DNA from: an uncultured Muribaculum sp.
Lineage (GTDB): Bacteria; Bacteroidota; Bacteroidia; Bacteroidales; Muribaculaceae
DNA length: 32,497 bases
NCBI GenBank assembly: GCA_947573015.1
Contig: CANPDS010000002.1
Coordinates: 1-32,497 of the forward strand
Direction of reading: 5' to 3'
Positions 16,156 to 23,563 of the stretch are shown here, piece after piece (the first letter of the stretch is position 1; each line of letters opens with the position of its first letter). Below the pieces are notes generated by a model, which ran no database searches, was not told the DNA's origin, and worked only from the letters and a program-made list of their open reading frames with translations. Position numbers and translations under genes: made by a program.

Positions 16156-17844
16156 ATGTATATCAATAAAAAAATGTTGATTCCCCATATCATCGTTGGA
16201 GCATGTCTGGCAATGTCGGTATCAGCGTGCAGCGATGACGATGATACAAATGTCAATGATATAATTGACCGTCCGACAAAAACCACCCTAAACCTCAACA
16301 GATATTATGATGAGTCCGGAGCAATAAAACAATTCAAATGGACAGATGAGGATATGGCCATTCTTACCGTGCCTTCCACCGGCTATAAAGCCCAAGCCTC
16401 TCCGATACAACCGGGACTCTCATCCTCTCTCTTCCTATTTACTGTAAAAGCTCCTGCTCAGGCAACCGTAGTGAGCTACTATCCTACCGATGCCCCTGTG
16501 ACTGTAGGTAGCGGTAAAGTGAATCTCGAAATTCCAGCAATACAAGACGGCAAGATTTCTCCCCTACTCCTCGGCCACGATTGCAAAGTGCTCTCTTCGT
16601 ATGAGGGTTGCACTATCGACCTAAAGCATTTCCCGGCTACGCTGATGGTAAATATCGCCCGTGGCAACCATTATATCAAGAGCGTGGAGGTACGCGCAAA
16701 TGGCGGCGAGAATATCGCCGGCAAAATTACCATAGATGCAGACACATGGAGCATAAACGCATCAGAGGCGACCGCACGTGTCGATCTACCATCTCCACTT
16801 GATTGCACTCTAAATCCTGGGACGGTAGCTGTACAACTTGCTCCAATATATCTTTCGCAAGGATACAGCGTGACGGTAACCGATACTAACGGCCATACTA
16901 TCGGCACATCGACCGATGCTCCGCTGGAACTCACCTCGGCAACAGTCTTCACTACCGACAATGCCGCAGACAACGAACCAATGCGCATCATAGCCTGCGG
17001 AACCAACAAGGTGCATGTGATCGATGCCGGAGCGGCTATCGGCGGTGCATATACCAACGGACTACTCTGGACATGGGACGCCAAAACAGCGGCATCAGAT
17101 ATTGGACTTGCCGAATCACGTTGTGACCATATCGACGATTGCAAGCCTGTTGATGGAGGAAGTAAGTTCTTGATTACAAGTTCCTACAACTGGTGCGTGC
17201 TTCTCGACCGCGAGACAAAGAAGGTGCTGTTCTCAGCCAATCAGTGTTCCAACGCACACTCTGCAGAACTGCTTCCAGGCAACCGCATTGCTGTAGCATG
17301 CAGCGAAGGGACATCCACTACCCACAATCAGGTACAGATATATGACATCTCGAAACCCAATTCCATTCTCTTCAGCACGCCACTCACCTCTGGTCACGGA
17401 GTAGTATGGAGCAACGATACTCAACGTCTGTATGCCATGGGAGGACAATCATTGAATGTATACAGCCTTGTCGACTGGGATACAGCCTCTCCTAAACTGA
17501 AACTGGAGAAAAGCATCACCACTCCTCAAAGCGGCACTCATGATCTTACAATGGCCGATGCCACGACCCTTGTAGTAGCCGGCAAGAAAGCATATCTATT
17601 TGATATCTACTCGGAAAAATTCACAGAAATGACCCATTTCTCTGCATGTACAGCATTGAAATCGGTCAACTACAATCCCCTCACATCCGAGCTTTGGTAC
17701 ACCGATGCCACCGTGCCCGAAGGTACACAAAGCTGGTCGACTCATACCCTCCGTTATGCAACCGACATAGCTGCATCCTCAATGGCCGGCTCAATCAGCA
17801 TTACCGACATGGATGTATACAAAGTGCGTGTACTCAATTGGTAA
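16156..17844 (+). CDS. Surface lipoprotein with fimbrillin-like N-terminal domain and DUF6528-like beta-propeller
   Basis: Lipoprotein of 562 residues; the lipobox SVSAC gives lipidated Cys25, followed by the acidic run SDDDDTNVND. Residues about 38-270 resemble a fimbrillin/Mfa-like beta-sandwich (FKWTDEDMAILTV; KHFPATLMVNI; GGENIAGKITIDADTW), a fold common in Bacteroidales surface proteins. Residues about 275-562 start MRIIACGTNKVHVIDA and continue with blades such as SYNWCVLLDRETKKVLFSA and NSILFSTPLTSGHGVVWS. This reads as a seven-bladed-type propeller, which I tentatively match to DUF6528. No signature enzyme motif is seen. It is the last gene of the SusCD cluster, 77 bases after the previous lipoprotein and behind a hairpin. 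The domain assignment is from memory of family sequence patterns and needs a profile search. Confidence 0.7.
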   Translation: MYINKKMLIPHIIVGACLAMSVSACSDDDDTNVNDIIDRPTKTTLNLNRYYDESGAIKQFKWTDEDMAILTVPSTGYKAQASPIQPGLSSSLFLFTVKAPAQATVVSYYPTDAPVTVGSGKVNLEIPAIQDGKISPLLLGHDCKVLSSYEGCTIDLKHFPATLMVNIARGNHYIKSVEVRANGGENIAGKITIDADTWSINASEATARVDLPSPLDCTLNPGTVAVQLAPIYLSQGYSVTVTDTNGHTIGTSTDAPLELTSATVFTTDNAADNEPMRIIACGTNKVHVIDAGAAIGGAYTNGLLWTWDAKTAASDIGLAESRCDHIDDCKPVDGGSKFLITSSYNWCVLLDRETKKVLFSANQCSNAHSAELLPGNRIAVACSEGTSTTHNQVQIYDISKPNSILFSTPLTSGHGVVWSNDTQRLYAMGGQSLNVYSLVDWDTASPKLKLEKSITTPQSGTHDLTMADATTLVVAGKKAYLFDIYSEKFTEMTHFSACTALKSVNYNPLTSELWYTDATVPEGTQSWSTHTLRYATDIAASSMAGSISITDMDVYKVRVLNW

Positions 17845-17893
17845 TATAGCGACCACATCATCCTGCGTCCGTCTGGCAAGCGGTAAAACGCAA

Positions 17894-17937
17894 TAACTAT
17901 TCAACCAAGCTACAAATCATAACACGCTGAATAGTTA
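17894..17937 (+). promoter_or_regulatory. Hairpin in the gap before the second GDPD gene
   Basis: taactattca (17894-17903) pairs perfectly with tgaatagtta (17928-17937), leaving a 24-base loop. No T-run follows, so termination is not obvious. It could help end the lipoprotein transcript or act in the long leader of the GDPD gene. Confidence 0.3.
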
Positions 17938-17968
17938 CCAAAACGGACGTTTGTGGTTAAAAAAAGTT

Positions 17969-18011
17969 AAACCTCACCTCGGCGATTAGCGTTCCCTCCG
18001 GGGTGAGGTTT
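17969..18011. terminator. Candidate terminator between the SusCD cluster and the GDPD-transporter pair
   Basis: The 10-bp perfect stem aaacctcacc (17969-17978) / ggtgaggttt (18002-18011) has a 23-base loop. The best T-run lies on the reverse strand (complement of 17960-17966), with only a weak one on the forward strand (tcattata). It may therefore work in either direction, but as a forward terminator it is imperfect. Confidence 0.5.
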
Positions 18012-18122
18012 CATTATAAATGAGCGTCAGAATTTGCAATGGCCAAAACACATTCAATTTCTGCTAATCTCAACCCAATCATTAACCTGCATAACCAATC
18101 AAAAAAATACCCTCACAACATC

Positions 18123-19025
18123 ATGAAAAAAGCAATACTTGCAATTTCATCATTGATTCTGGCATTTTCTGCCATGGCCGGCGGAAACCGTGCTGCCGAT
18201 ATCATCAAAGAGATCAACAATCCCGCATCAAAGAAAGTGCTTGTAGCATGCCACCGTGGCGACTGGCGCAACTATCCTGAAAACTCGCTCAAAGCCATGG
18301 AAAGCGTAATCAAGATGGGTGCCGACATTGTAGAGATCGACCTCGCATTGACCAGCGACAGTGTACTCGTAGTGTGCCACGACCGCACAATCGACCGCAC
18401 CACAACAGGCAAAGGTCTTATTGCAGACATCACATACGATTCGATACAGCGCGTCAATCTGCGTCGCGCACATGGTGCAGCCACACGTCTGAAGATGCCG
18501 ACACTCCGCGAGGCCCTCGAACTTTGCAAGGACCGCATCGTGATCAACATCGACAAAGGCTACGAATATTACGACATGATTCTTCCTATCTCCGACTCTC
18601 TCGGCATGACCGAGCAGCTCCTCATCAAAGGAAAGAAGCCGGTAAAGTCTGTCGAAAAGAAAATGGCACAGCATAAGCACAACATGATGTACATGCCTAT
18701 CATCGATATCCAGAAACCGAAGGGAGAGAAGCTCTTCAAGGAGTATCTGTCGACCAACACCATACCTCTGGCCTACGAAGTGTGCTGGGATAAGATGGCA
18801 CCAGAAGTAACCGACTGCTTCAAGGCTATCGTCAACCAACCTTCAAAACTTTGGGTCAACACTCTCTGGGAGAGCCTCAATGGTGGCCTGGAAGATGACT
18901 TGGCATTCGACGGCAATCCCGACGACGTATATGGTGTCCTCATCGATATGGGTGCTACCATGATCCAGACCGACCGCCCTGAGTTCCTGCTCAACTACCT
19001 GCGCTCACGTAAACTCCACGATTAA
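18123..19025 (+). CDS. Secreted glycerophosphodiester phosphodiesterase (second GDPD)
   Basis: Protein of 300 residues from this start, with a signal peptide (MKKAILAISSLILAFSAMAG), so it should act in the periplasm. GDPD motifs: CHRGDWRNYPENS (His44, Arg45, Glu53), VEIDLALTSD (Glu71, Asp73) and CHDRTIDRTTTGKG (His86), followed by the metal-ligand strand INIDKG. The frame is open 84 bases further upstream from an ATG at 18039, but that would bury the signal peptide behind 28 unrelated residues, so ATG 18123 is preferred. The last base of the stop codon is the first base of the transporter start (TAATG), implying translational coupling. It differs strongly from the GDPD at 2750, so the two are paralogues of different subtypes rather than a recent duplication. 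Confidence 0.92.
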   Translation: MKKAILAISSLILAFSAMAGGNRAADIIKEINNPASKKVLVACHRGDWRNYPENSLKAMESVIKMGADIVEIDLALTSDSVLVVCHDRTIDRTTTGKGLIADITYDSIQRVNLRRAHGAATRLKMPTLREALELCKDRIVINIDKGYEYYDMILPISDSLGMTEQLLIKGKKPVKSVEKKMAQHKHNMMYMPIIDIQKPKGEKLFKEYLSTNTIPLAYEVCWDKMAPEVTDCFKAIVNQPSKLWVNTLWESLNGGLEDDLAFDGNPDDVYGVLIDMGATMIQTDRPEFLLNYLRSRKLHD

Positions 19026-20452
19026 TGCCTACTGACACTGTAACCGCAGGAGCACGCAGCTCCTCCTCGATATTTTCACGGATAGCATCATTCTATGCTA
19101 TCAGTCCAAACGCTCCGGAACGCGATTTCGCTACCGACGATGAACGCGCCCGCTTCTACAAAAAACTGAAGCTTCAAGCCTTCTTCGCAGCGACACTCGG
19201 CTATAGTCTGTACTATGTATGCCGCACATCGCTCAACGTGATGAAAAAACCCATCATCGACAGCGGAGTGCTTGATGCCACACAGCTCGGTATAATCAGT
19301 TCCGCCCTGCTGTTTGCATACGCTATCGGCAAGTTTGTCAATGGATTCGTTGCCGACTACTGCAACATCAAGCGCTTCATGGCCACCGGTCTCATCATCT
19401 CCGCACTTGCCAACGCCTTTATGGGAATGATGGGTATCGCATCAGCCGCTATTCCGGCGTCTGTCATGTGCATATGCTTCGCTGTCATGTGGTGTTTCAA
19501 CGGTTGGGCCCAGTCAATGGGAGCCCCCCCTGCCATCATCAGTCTGTCGCGCTGGTTTCCGCTGAAAGAGCGTGGTACATATTATGGATTCTTCTCCGCA
19601 AGTCATAACCTCGGCGAGTTCTTCTCTTTCCTTTTCGTCGGCTCAATCGTGGCCGTCGCCGGATGGCAGTCAGGATTTTTCGGTTCGGCCATCGCAGGTG
19701 CCATAGGCATAGCCCTCGTAGTATTCTTCCTTCACGACCATCCCCGCGCCCACGGCCTGCCTGCCGTAGAAGCAATGGCCGGTGAGAAAACAAGCAAAGC
19801 CGACAAGATGTCGACACGCGACATTCAGAAGATGGTGCTCCGCACTCCTGCAGTATGGGTACTCGCGGCAGCAAGTGCATTCATGTACATATCGCGCTAC
19901 GCAATCAACGGCTGGGGCATGCTTTTCCTTCAGGAACAGAAAGGATTTACCGACGTTGAAGCTCTGTCGATCATTTCTATCAACGCCCTGCTCGGCATCG
20001 CCGGCACAGTTCTGTCAGGATGGTTCTCCGACAAACTTTTCAAAGGCGACCGCCAGATTCCCGCACTTATTTTCGGTATGCTCAACGCAGCCGCCCTTGC
20101 TCTCTTCCTCTTCGGTGGTAACGCAATGTGGGTAAACATTCTGGCAATGGTGCTGTTCGGCATCGCTATCGGAGTGCTCATCTGCTTCCTTGGCGGCCTC
20201 ATGGCAATCGATATTGTTCCGAGACGAGCCACAGGTGCCGCTCTGGGTGTAGTAGGTATCGCATCCTATGTCGCCGCAGGCATTCAGGATGTGGTGTCCG
20301 GATGGCTTATCAACAGCCACATCACCACAGTCGATGGTGTAAACCATTACAACTTTCTCCCCGTAGCCATTTTCTGGCTGGGAGCTTCCATAATATCATT
20401 CCTTCTGCCATTGCTCAATGCACGTCGTAAAGTGCAGCAGGACGAGGAATAA
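19025..20452 (+). CDS. GlpT-like MFS transporter (OPA family), second copy
   Basis: Inner-membrane antiporter of 475 residues. The organophosphate transporter signature is present: YYVCRTSLNVMKKP with Arg67, SASHNLGE with His194, and YISRYAINGWG with Arg291, matching the two substrate-binding arginines and the histidine of GlpT. An N-terminal cytoplasmic extension of about 45 residues (SSSSIFSRIASFYAISPNAPERDF) precedes the first helix. Its start codon overlaps the stop of the secreted GDPD gene by one base. The two products form a simple route: periplasmic release of glycerol-3-phosphate, then import in exchange for phosphate. Other phosphorylated C3 or sugar compounds cannot be excluded. 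It is shorter than the transporter at 147-1706, which carries an extra central loop. Confidence 0.87.
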   Translation: MPTDTVTAGARSSSSIFSRIASFYAISPNAPERDFATDDERARFYKKLKLQAFFAATLGYSLYYVCRTSLNVMKKPIIDSGVLDATQLGIISSALLFAYAIGKFVNGFVADYCNIKRFMATGLIISALANAFMGMMGIASAAIPASVMCICFAVMWCFNGWAQSMGAPPAIISLSRWFPLKERGTYYGFFSASHNLGEFFSFLFVGSIVAVAGWQSGFFGSAIAGAIGIALVVFFLHDHPRAHGLPAVEAMAGEKTSKADKMSTRDIQKMVLRTPAVWVLAAASAFMYISRYAINGWGMLFLQEQKGFTDVEALSIISINALLGIAGTVLSGWFSDKLFKGDRQIPALIFGMLNAAALALFLFGGNAMWVNILAMVLFGIAIGVLICFLGGLMAIDIVPRRATGAALGVVGIASYVAAGIQDVVSGWLINSHITTVDGVNHYNFLPVAIFWLGASIISFLLPLLNARRKVQQDEE

Positions 20453-20524
20453 ACTTTCATCAATGTCCGAGAGGAATAATTTTTTTTGTTTTAGGTTCTT
20501 TTAGGGAATTCAAAAAAGTGAATG

Positions 20525-20559
20525 AGGAGGCGCCTGTCACAGGTTGGCCTCCTTATTTT
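20525..20559 (+). terminator. Terminator after the second GlpT-like gene
   Basis: aggaggc (20525-20531) pairs with gcctcct (20547-20553), and an inner cctg/cagg stem (20533-20536 / 20540-20543) extends the hairpin. It is followed by tatttta. The T-run is short, so strength is moderate. Confidence 0.65.
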
Positions 20560-20631
20560 ACTTAAAAAAGGAGTTAACAAGTGGACATATCCATTAACAT
20601 CCGTTTAAATAACCCATTCAAAGATTTTTCG

Positions 20632-20639
20632 TAAATTTG
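20632..20639 (+). promoter_or_regulatory. Candidate housekeeping -7 box (TAnnTTTG) before the DUF4494 gene
   Basis: TAAATTTG fits the Bacteroidales -7 consensus exactly and lies 44 bases before the start codon, a normal leader length. A -33 TTTG at standard spacing is not clear. Confidence 0.5.
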
Positions 20640-20682
20640 TTCCCCACAAATTATTCACACGATAAAATCTCGACACAACATT

Positions 20683-21129
20683 ATGAGCACCTGGTTTGAA
20701 TGTAAAGTACGCTACGATAAAATGCAGGAAAACGGATCTGCAAAAAAAGTAAACGAACCATATATGGTCGATGCACTCAGCTTCACCGAGGCTGAAGCCC
20801 GCATCACCGAAGAGGTCGCACCTATGATTTCCGGAGAATTTTCGGTATCAGCAGTAAAGCGTACCAACATCACCGAAATTTTCTGGGACGACAGCGCCGA
20901 CAAGTGGTATCACGTCAAAGTCAACTTCATAACCCTCGATGAAAAGACCGCTGTTGAAAAAAAGACCACATCCCACATACTTGTAGCCGCAAATGACTTC
21001 CGTGGTGCCCTTGACCACTTCATGGAATGCATGAAAGGAACCATGGCCGACTTTGAGGTAAACTCAATCGCCGAAACCCAGATCATGGATGTCTACAAGG
21101 CAAAACTGGAAAGCCGCAACGCCGAATAA
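20683..21129 (+). CDS. DUF4494 domain-containing protein
   Basis: Small soluble protein of 148 residues with no signal peptide or membrane segment. The opening STWFECKVRYDKMQENG and VNEPYMVDALSFTEAEARITEE match the conserved Bacteroidetes family DUF4494 as I know it; no function has been established for it. The rest is an alternating strand/helix pattern ending in ETQIMDVYKAKL. The YggS gene starts 13 bases downstream and is probably cotranscribed. A TAnnTTTG box sits just upstream. The name says only that it is conserved; I do not propose an activity. Confidence 0.85.
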   Translation: MSTWFECKVRYDKMQENGSAKKVNEPYMVDALSFTEAEARITEEVAPMISGEFSVSAVKRTNITEIFWDDSADKWYHVKVNFITLDEKTAVEKKTTSHILVAANDFRGALDHFMECMKGTMADFEVNSIAETQIMDVYKAKLESRNAE

Positions 21130-21142
21130 TCACCCTACCCTG

Positions 21143-21817
21143 ATGTCATCAGTAACTGAACGTCTGCGATACATAAAGGAGCAGCTGCCTGGAGACGTAA
21201 CTCTTGTGGCGGTATCAAAGTTACATCCTGTCGAAGCGATACGCGAGGCGTACGAGGCCGGACAGCGCGACTTCGGTGAGAGCCGTGCCCAGGAACTTTC
21301 ACAGAAAGCACCCGCAATGCCCTCCGATGTACGCTGGCACTTCATAGGCCACCTCCAGACCAACAAAGTCAGACAGGTAGTGCCGCACGTCACGCTCATC
21401 CACAGCATCGATTCGTTAAGGCTACTGCATACGATAAACGATGAATCAGCCAAAATAGGACGCATCACTGATGTGCTCCTGCAAGTGCATGTAGCTCAGG
21501 AAGAGACAAAATTTGGCTTCTCTCCTGCCGAACTGATCGACAACTTCACTAACGAATGGACCCCTGCCTCCACCCCGGCAGTAAGAGTGCGTGGAGTAAT
21601 GGGAATGGCATCTCTTACCGATGACGAGAACAGAATCGAATCCGACTTTTCCGAGATAGCACGCATACACCATCACCTCGCAACCACAATATTCGCAGAA
21701 GACAGTTCATTTGATACCATCTCAATGGGAATGAGCGATGACTTCCACCTTGCTATCAGTGCAGGAAGCACTATGATACGTATAGGAACGGATATATTCG
21801 GTCCCCGTGAATATTAA
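21143..21817 (+). CDS. yggS: YggS/PLPBP-family pyridoxal-phosphate homeostasis protein
   Basis: Cytoplasmic protein of 224 residues that binds pyridoxal 5'-phosphate and keeps vitamin B6 and amino-acid pools in balance; it has no known enzymatic reaction. The fold is the alanine-racemase-like TIM barrel. The PLP lysine is Lys26 in LVAVSKLHP; FGESRAQEL, WHFIGHLQTNKVR and GMSDDFHLAISAGSTMIRIGTDIFG are the family signatures. The frame is open upstream into the DUF4494 gene, but ATG 21143 gives the normal N-terminus and lies 13 bases after the previous stop. A strong terminator follows at 21855. Confidence 0.93.
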   Translation: MSSVTERLRYIKEQLPGDVTLVAVSKLHPVEAIREAYEAGQRDFGESRAQELSQKAPAMPSDVRWHFIGHLQTNKVRQVVPHVTLIHSIDSLRLLHTINDESAKIGRITDVLLQVHVAQEETKFGFSPAELIDNFTNEWTPASTPAVRVRGVMGMASLTDDENRIESDFSEIARIHHHLATTIFAEDSSFDTISMGMSDDFHLAISAGSTMIRIGTDIFGPREY

Positions 21818-21854
21818 ATAAGCATGTTAAAAATATTTTTGAATAGATTCTAAG

Positions 21855-21899
21855 ATATGTTTTACAGCATGTTGTTACTGCTGTAAAACATATTTTTTA
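21855..21899 (+). terminator. Strong rho-independent terminator after yggS
   Basis: The 15-bp perfect stem atatgttttacagca (21855-21869) / tgctgtaaaacatat (21879-21893) has a 9-base loop and is followed by tttttat. Confidence 0.88.
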
Positions 21900-21964
21900 T
21901 AATTTTACCCAATCGAATCTACTTAACCTAAAATATCAATAAATTTAAACACAGTAAATCAGCA

Positions 21965-23323
21965 ATGGAAACTGCTCAATCTAAATCAAACAATGGCAGG
22001 TTGATTGCAATCATCGCGATGTTCTTCCTATTCGCAATGATTTCTTTCGTCACAAACCTCGCCGCTCCTATCGGAACAATCTGGGGATACAAATTTGAAG
22101 GCAACTCAATGCTCGGCATGATGGGCAACATGATGAACTTCCTCGCCTATCTGTTTATGGGTATTCCCGCAGGAAATCTGTTGGTAAAGATCGGCTACAA
22201 GAAGACTGCACTTTGGGCCATGGCAATCGGCGCCATCGGCTTGTTCGTACAATGGTTGTCAAGCGTGCTCGGAGGTGAAGCCACTCTCGGTACAGTAGCC
22301 GGCACACCGGTGCCCGTAAGCTTCTACATCTACCTTCTCGGTGCTTTCATCTGCGGTTTCTGTGTATGTATGCTCAACACCGTGGTAAACCCCATGCTCA
22401 ACCTCCTCGGCGGTGGTGGTAACAAGGGCAACCAGCTCATCCAGACAGGTGGCTCACTCAACTCACTTGCAGGCACACTTACACCATTCTTCGTAGGCGC
22501 CCTCATCGGTCAGCTCACCGACAAAACTACTATGAGCAATGTAGCTCCCCTCCTTTGGGTAGCGATCGCAGTATTCGTACTCTCATTCCTTGTTATCTCT
22601 TTCGTATCAATTCCTGAGCCCAACCAGACCAAATCAGGCAAGAAAGTAAAATACGCTCACTCTCCCTGGAACTTCCGTCACCTCGTGTTCGGTGTGATCG
22701 CCATCTTCTTCTATGTAGGTATTGAGATCGGCATCCCCGGTACACTCAACTTCTACCTCGCCGAACCGGGAGCACGCGGCGCCGGCCTCGTTGGAAACGC
22801 CTCTGTAATAGCAGGTGCCATCGTCGCCATCTACTGGCTATTCATGCTCATTGGCCGTTTCTGCTCAAGTATCATCAGTGGTGCTGTATCTACCCGTGCT
22901 CAGATCATCACCGTATCAACAGTAGCCATAGCACTCGTGGTCGCTGCCATATTCATACCCAAGACCGTTACTCTTCCAGTTCCGGAATTCGTTTATGAAG
23001 GTGGCGCACAGGTGCCCGTAAGCGCATTCCTCCTGGTGCTTTGCGGTCTCTGTACATCAGTAATGTGGGGCGGCATATTCAACCTCGCGGTAGAAGGCCT
23101 TGGAAAATACACCGCACAGGCTTCAGGCATCTTCATGATGATGGTGGTTGGCGGCGGTATCATGCCACTTATCCAGAACTGGATTGCCGACATGGCAGGC
23201 TATATGGCATCATACTGGCTCATCGTAGCTATGCTCGCATGGATACTCTTCTACGGTGTGGCTGGCTCAAAGAATGTCAACACCGACATCCCTGTTGACG
23301 ACACCATTCAGGACGCCCTATAA
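21965..23323 (+). CDS. FHS-family sugar:H+ symporter (MFS; fucose/glucose/galactose permease-like)
   Basis: Inner-membrane MFS protein of 452 residues with about twelve hydrophobic segments. FLFAMISFVTNLAAPIG, the MNFLAYLFMGIPAGNLLVKIGYKKT loop after helix 2, and the LNTVVNPMLNLLGGGG and QTGGSLNSLAGTLTPFFVG segments resemble the fucose-galactose-glucose symporter (FHS) family represented by FucP and GluP. In the second half, GLCTSVMWGGIFNLAVEGLGKYTAQASG is also typical. The sugar cannot be chosen from sequence. It stands between two terminators and 240 bases before transketolase, so it appears to be its own transcription unit; cotranscription with transketolase is possible if the hairpin at 23349 is leaky. 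Confidence 0.85.
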   Translation: METAQSKSNNGRLIAIIAMFFLFAMISFVTNLAAPIGTIWGYKFEGNSMLGMMGNMMNFLAYLFMGIPAGNLLVKIGYKKTALWAMAIGAIGLFVQWLSSVLGGEATLGTVAGTPVPVSFYIYLLGAFICGFCVCMLNTVVNPMLNLLGGGGNKGNQLIQTGGSLNSLAGTLTPFFVGALIGQLTDKTTMSNVAPLLWVAIAVFVLSFLVISFVSIPEPNQTKSGKKVKYAHSPWNFRHLVFGVIAIFFYVGIEIGIPGTLNFYLAEPGARGAGLVGNASVIAGAIVAIYWLFMLIGRFCSSIISGAVSTRAQIITVSTVAIALVVAAIFIPKTVTLPVPEFVYEGGAQVPVSAFLLVLCGLCTSVMWGGIFNLAVEGLGKYTAQASGIFMMMVVGGGIMPLIQNWIADMAGYMASYWLIVAMLAWILFYGVAGSKNVNTDIPVDDTIQDAL

Positions 23324-23348
23324 TCGGCTTCTCCACTAACCTATACAT

Positions 23349-23390
23349 ATGCTTGCCGACACATTCCTTGCTGCCGGCAAGCATTGTTAT
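23349..23390 (+). terminator. Candidate terminator after the sugar symporter gene
   Basis: atgcttgccg (23349-23358) pairs perfectly with cggcaagcat (23375-23384), loop 16 bases. It is followed by tgttat, a weak T-run, so termination may be partial. Confidence 0.6.
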
Positions 23391-23407
23391 AAAGAATGGT
23401 GATACCA

Positions 23408-23482
23408 CATCATACAATAAATACCAATCATAACCCGTTAGTTAGATATTGTATGATGTACAATATGATATGCTATTATCAT
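23408..23482 (+). promoter_or_regulatory. Overlapping inverted repeats upstream of transketolase
   Basis: catcatacaata (23408-23419) is a perfect 12-base inverted repeat of tattgtatgatg (23447-23458). The second arm also belongs to a separate perfect palindrome, atattgta (23446-23453) / tacaatat (23459-23466). A further pair, atgata/tatcat, lies at 23465-23470 and 23477-23482. In RNA the first two hairpins exclude each other; in DNA they are three related half-sites. The region ends 82 bases before the transketolase start. The function is inferred: an operator or an attenuator-like leader. Confidence 0.4.
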
Positions 23483-23563
23483 CAGCAGACGTATCGCCAT
23501 CATATATTTATCCAATATCCGGAAAGACAGAAACAGATATAATTCTCTAAATAACTGACAACA

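Noticed and set aside
9201..17844. A hidden glycoside hydrolase in the SusCD cluster
   Set aside because: The two downstream lipoproteins read as FN3/PKD/PQQ-propeller and fimbrillin-like/propeller; no catalytic acid motif of a known hydrolase family was recognised, though a profile search would be decisive.
18024..18029. GCGTCA before the second GDPD as a fourth ECF promoter
   Set aside because: At the matching distance upstream the sequence is ggtgaggtt, not TTAGGGTAT; the only GGGGT match is at the wrong spacing.
18228..18839. 203-codon minus-strand frame
   Set aside because: It lies wholly within the second GDPD gene, which has complete catalytic motifs and a signal peptide; the reverse frame has no recognisable domain.
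20501..20509. TTAGGGAAT upstream of the DUF4494 gene
   Set aside because: It has one mismatch to the ECF -35 half and no GTCA at the expected spacing; a housekeeping-type box at 20632 explains the promoter better.
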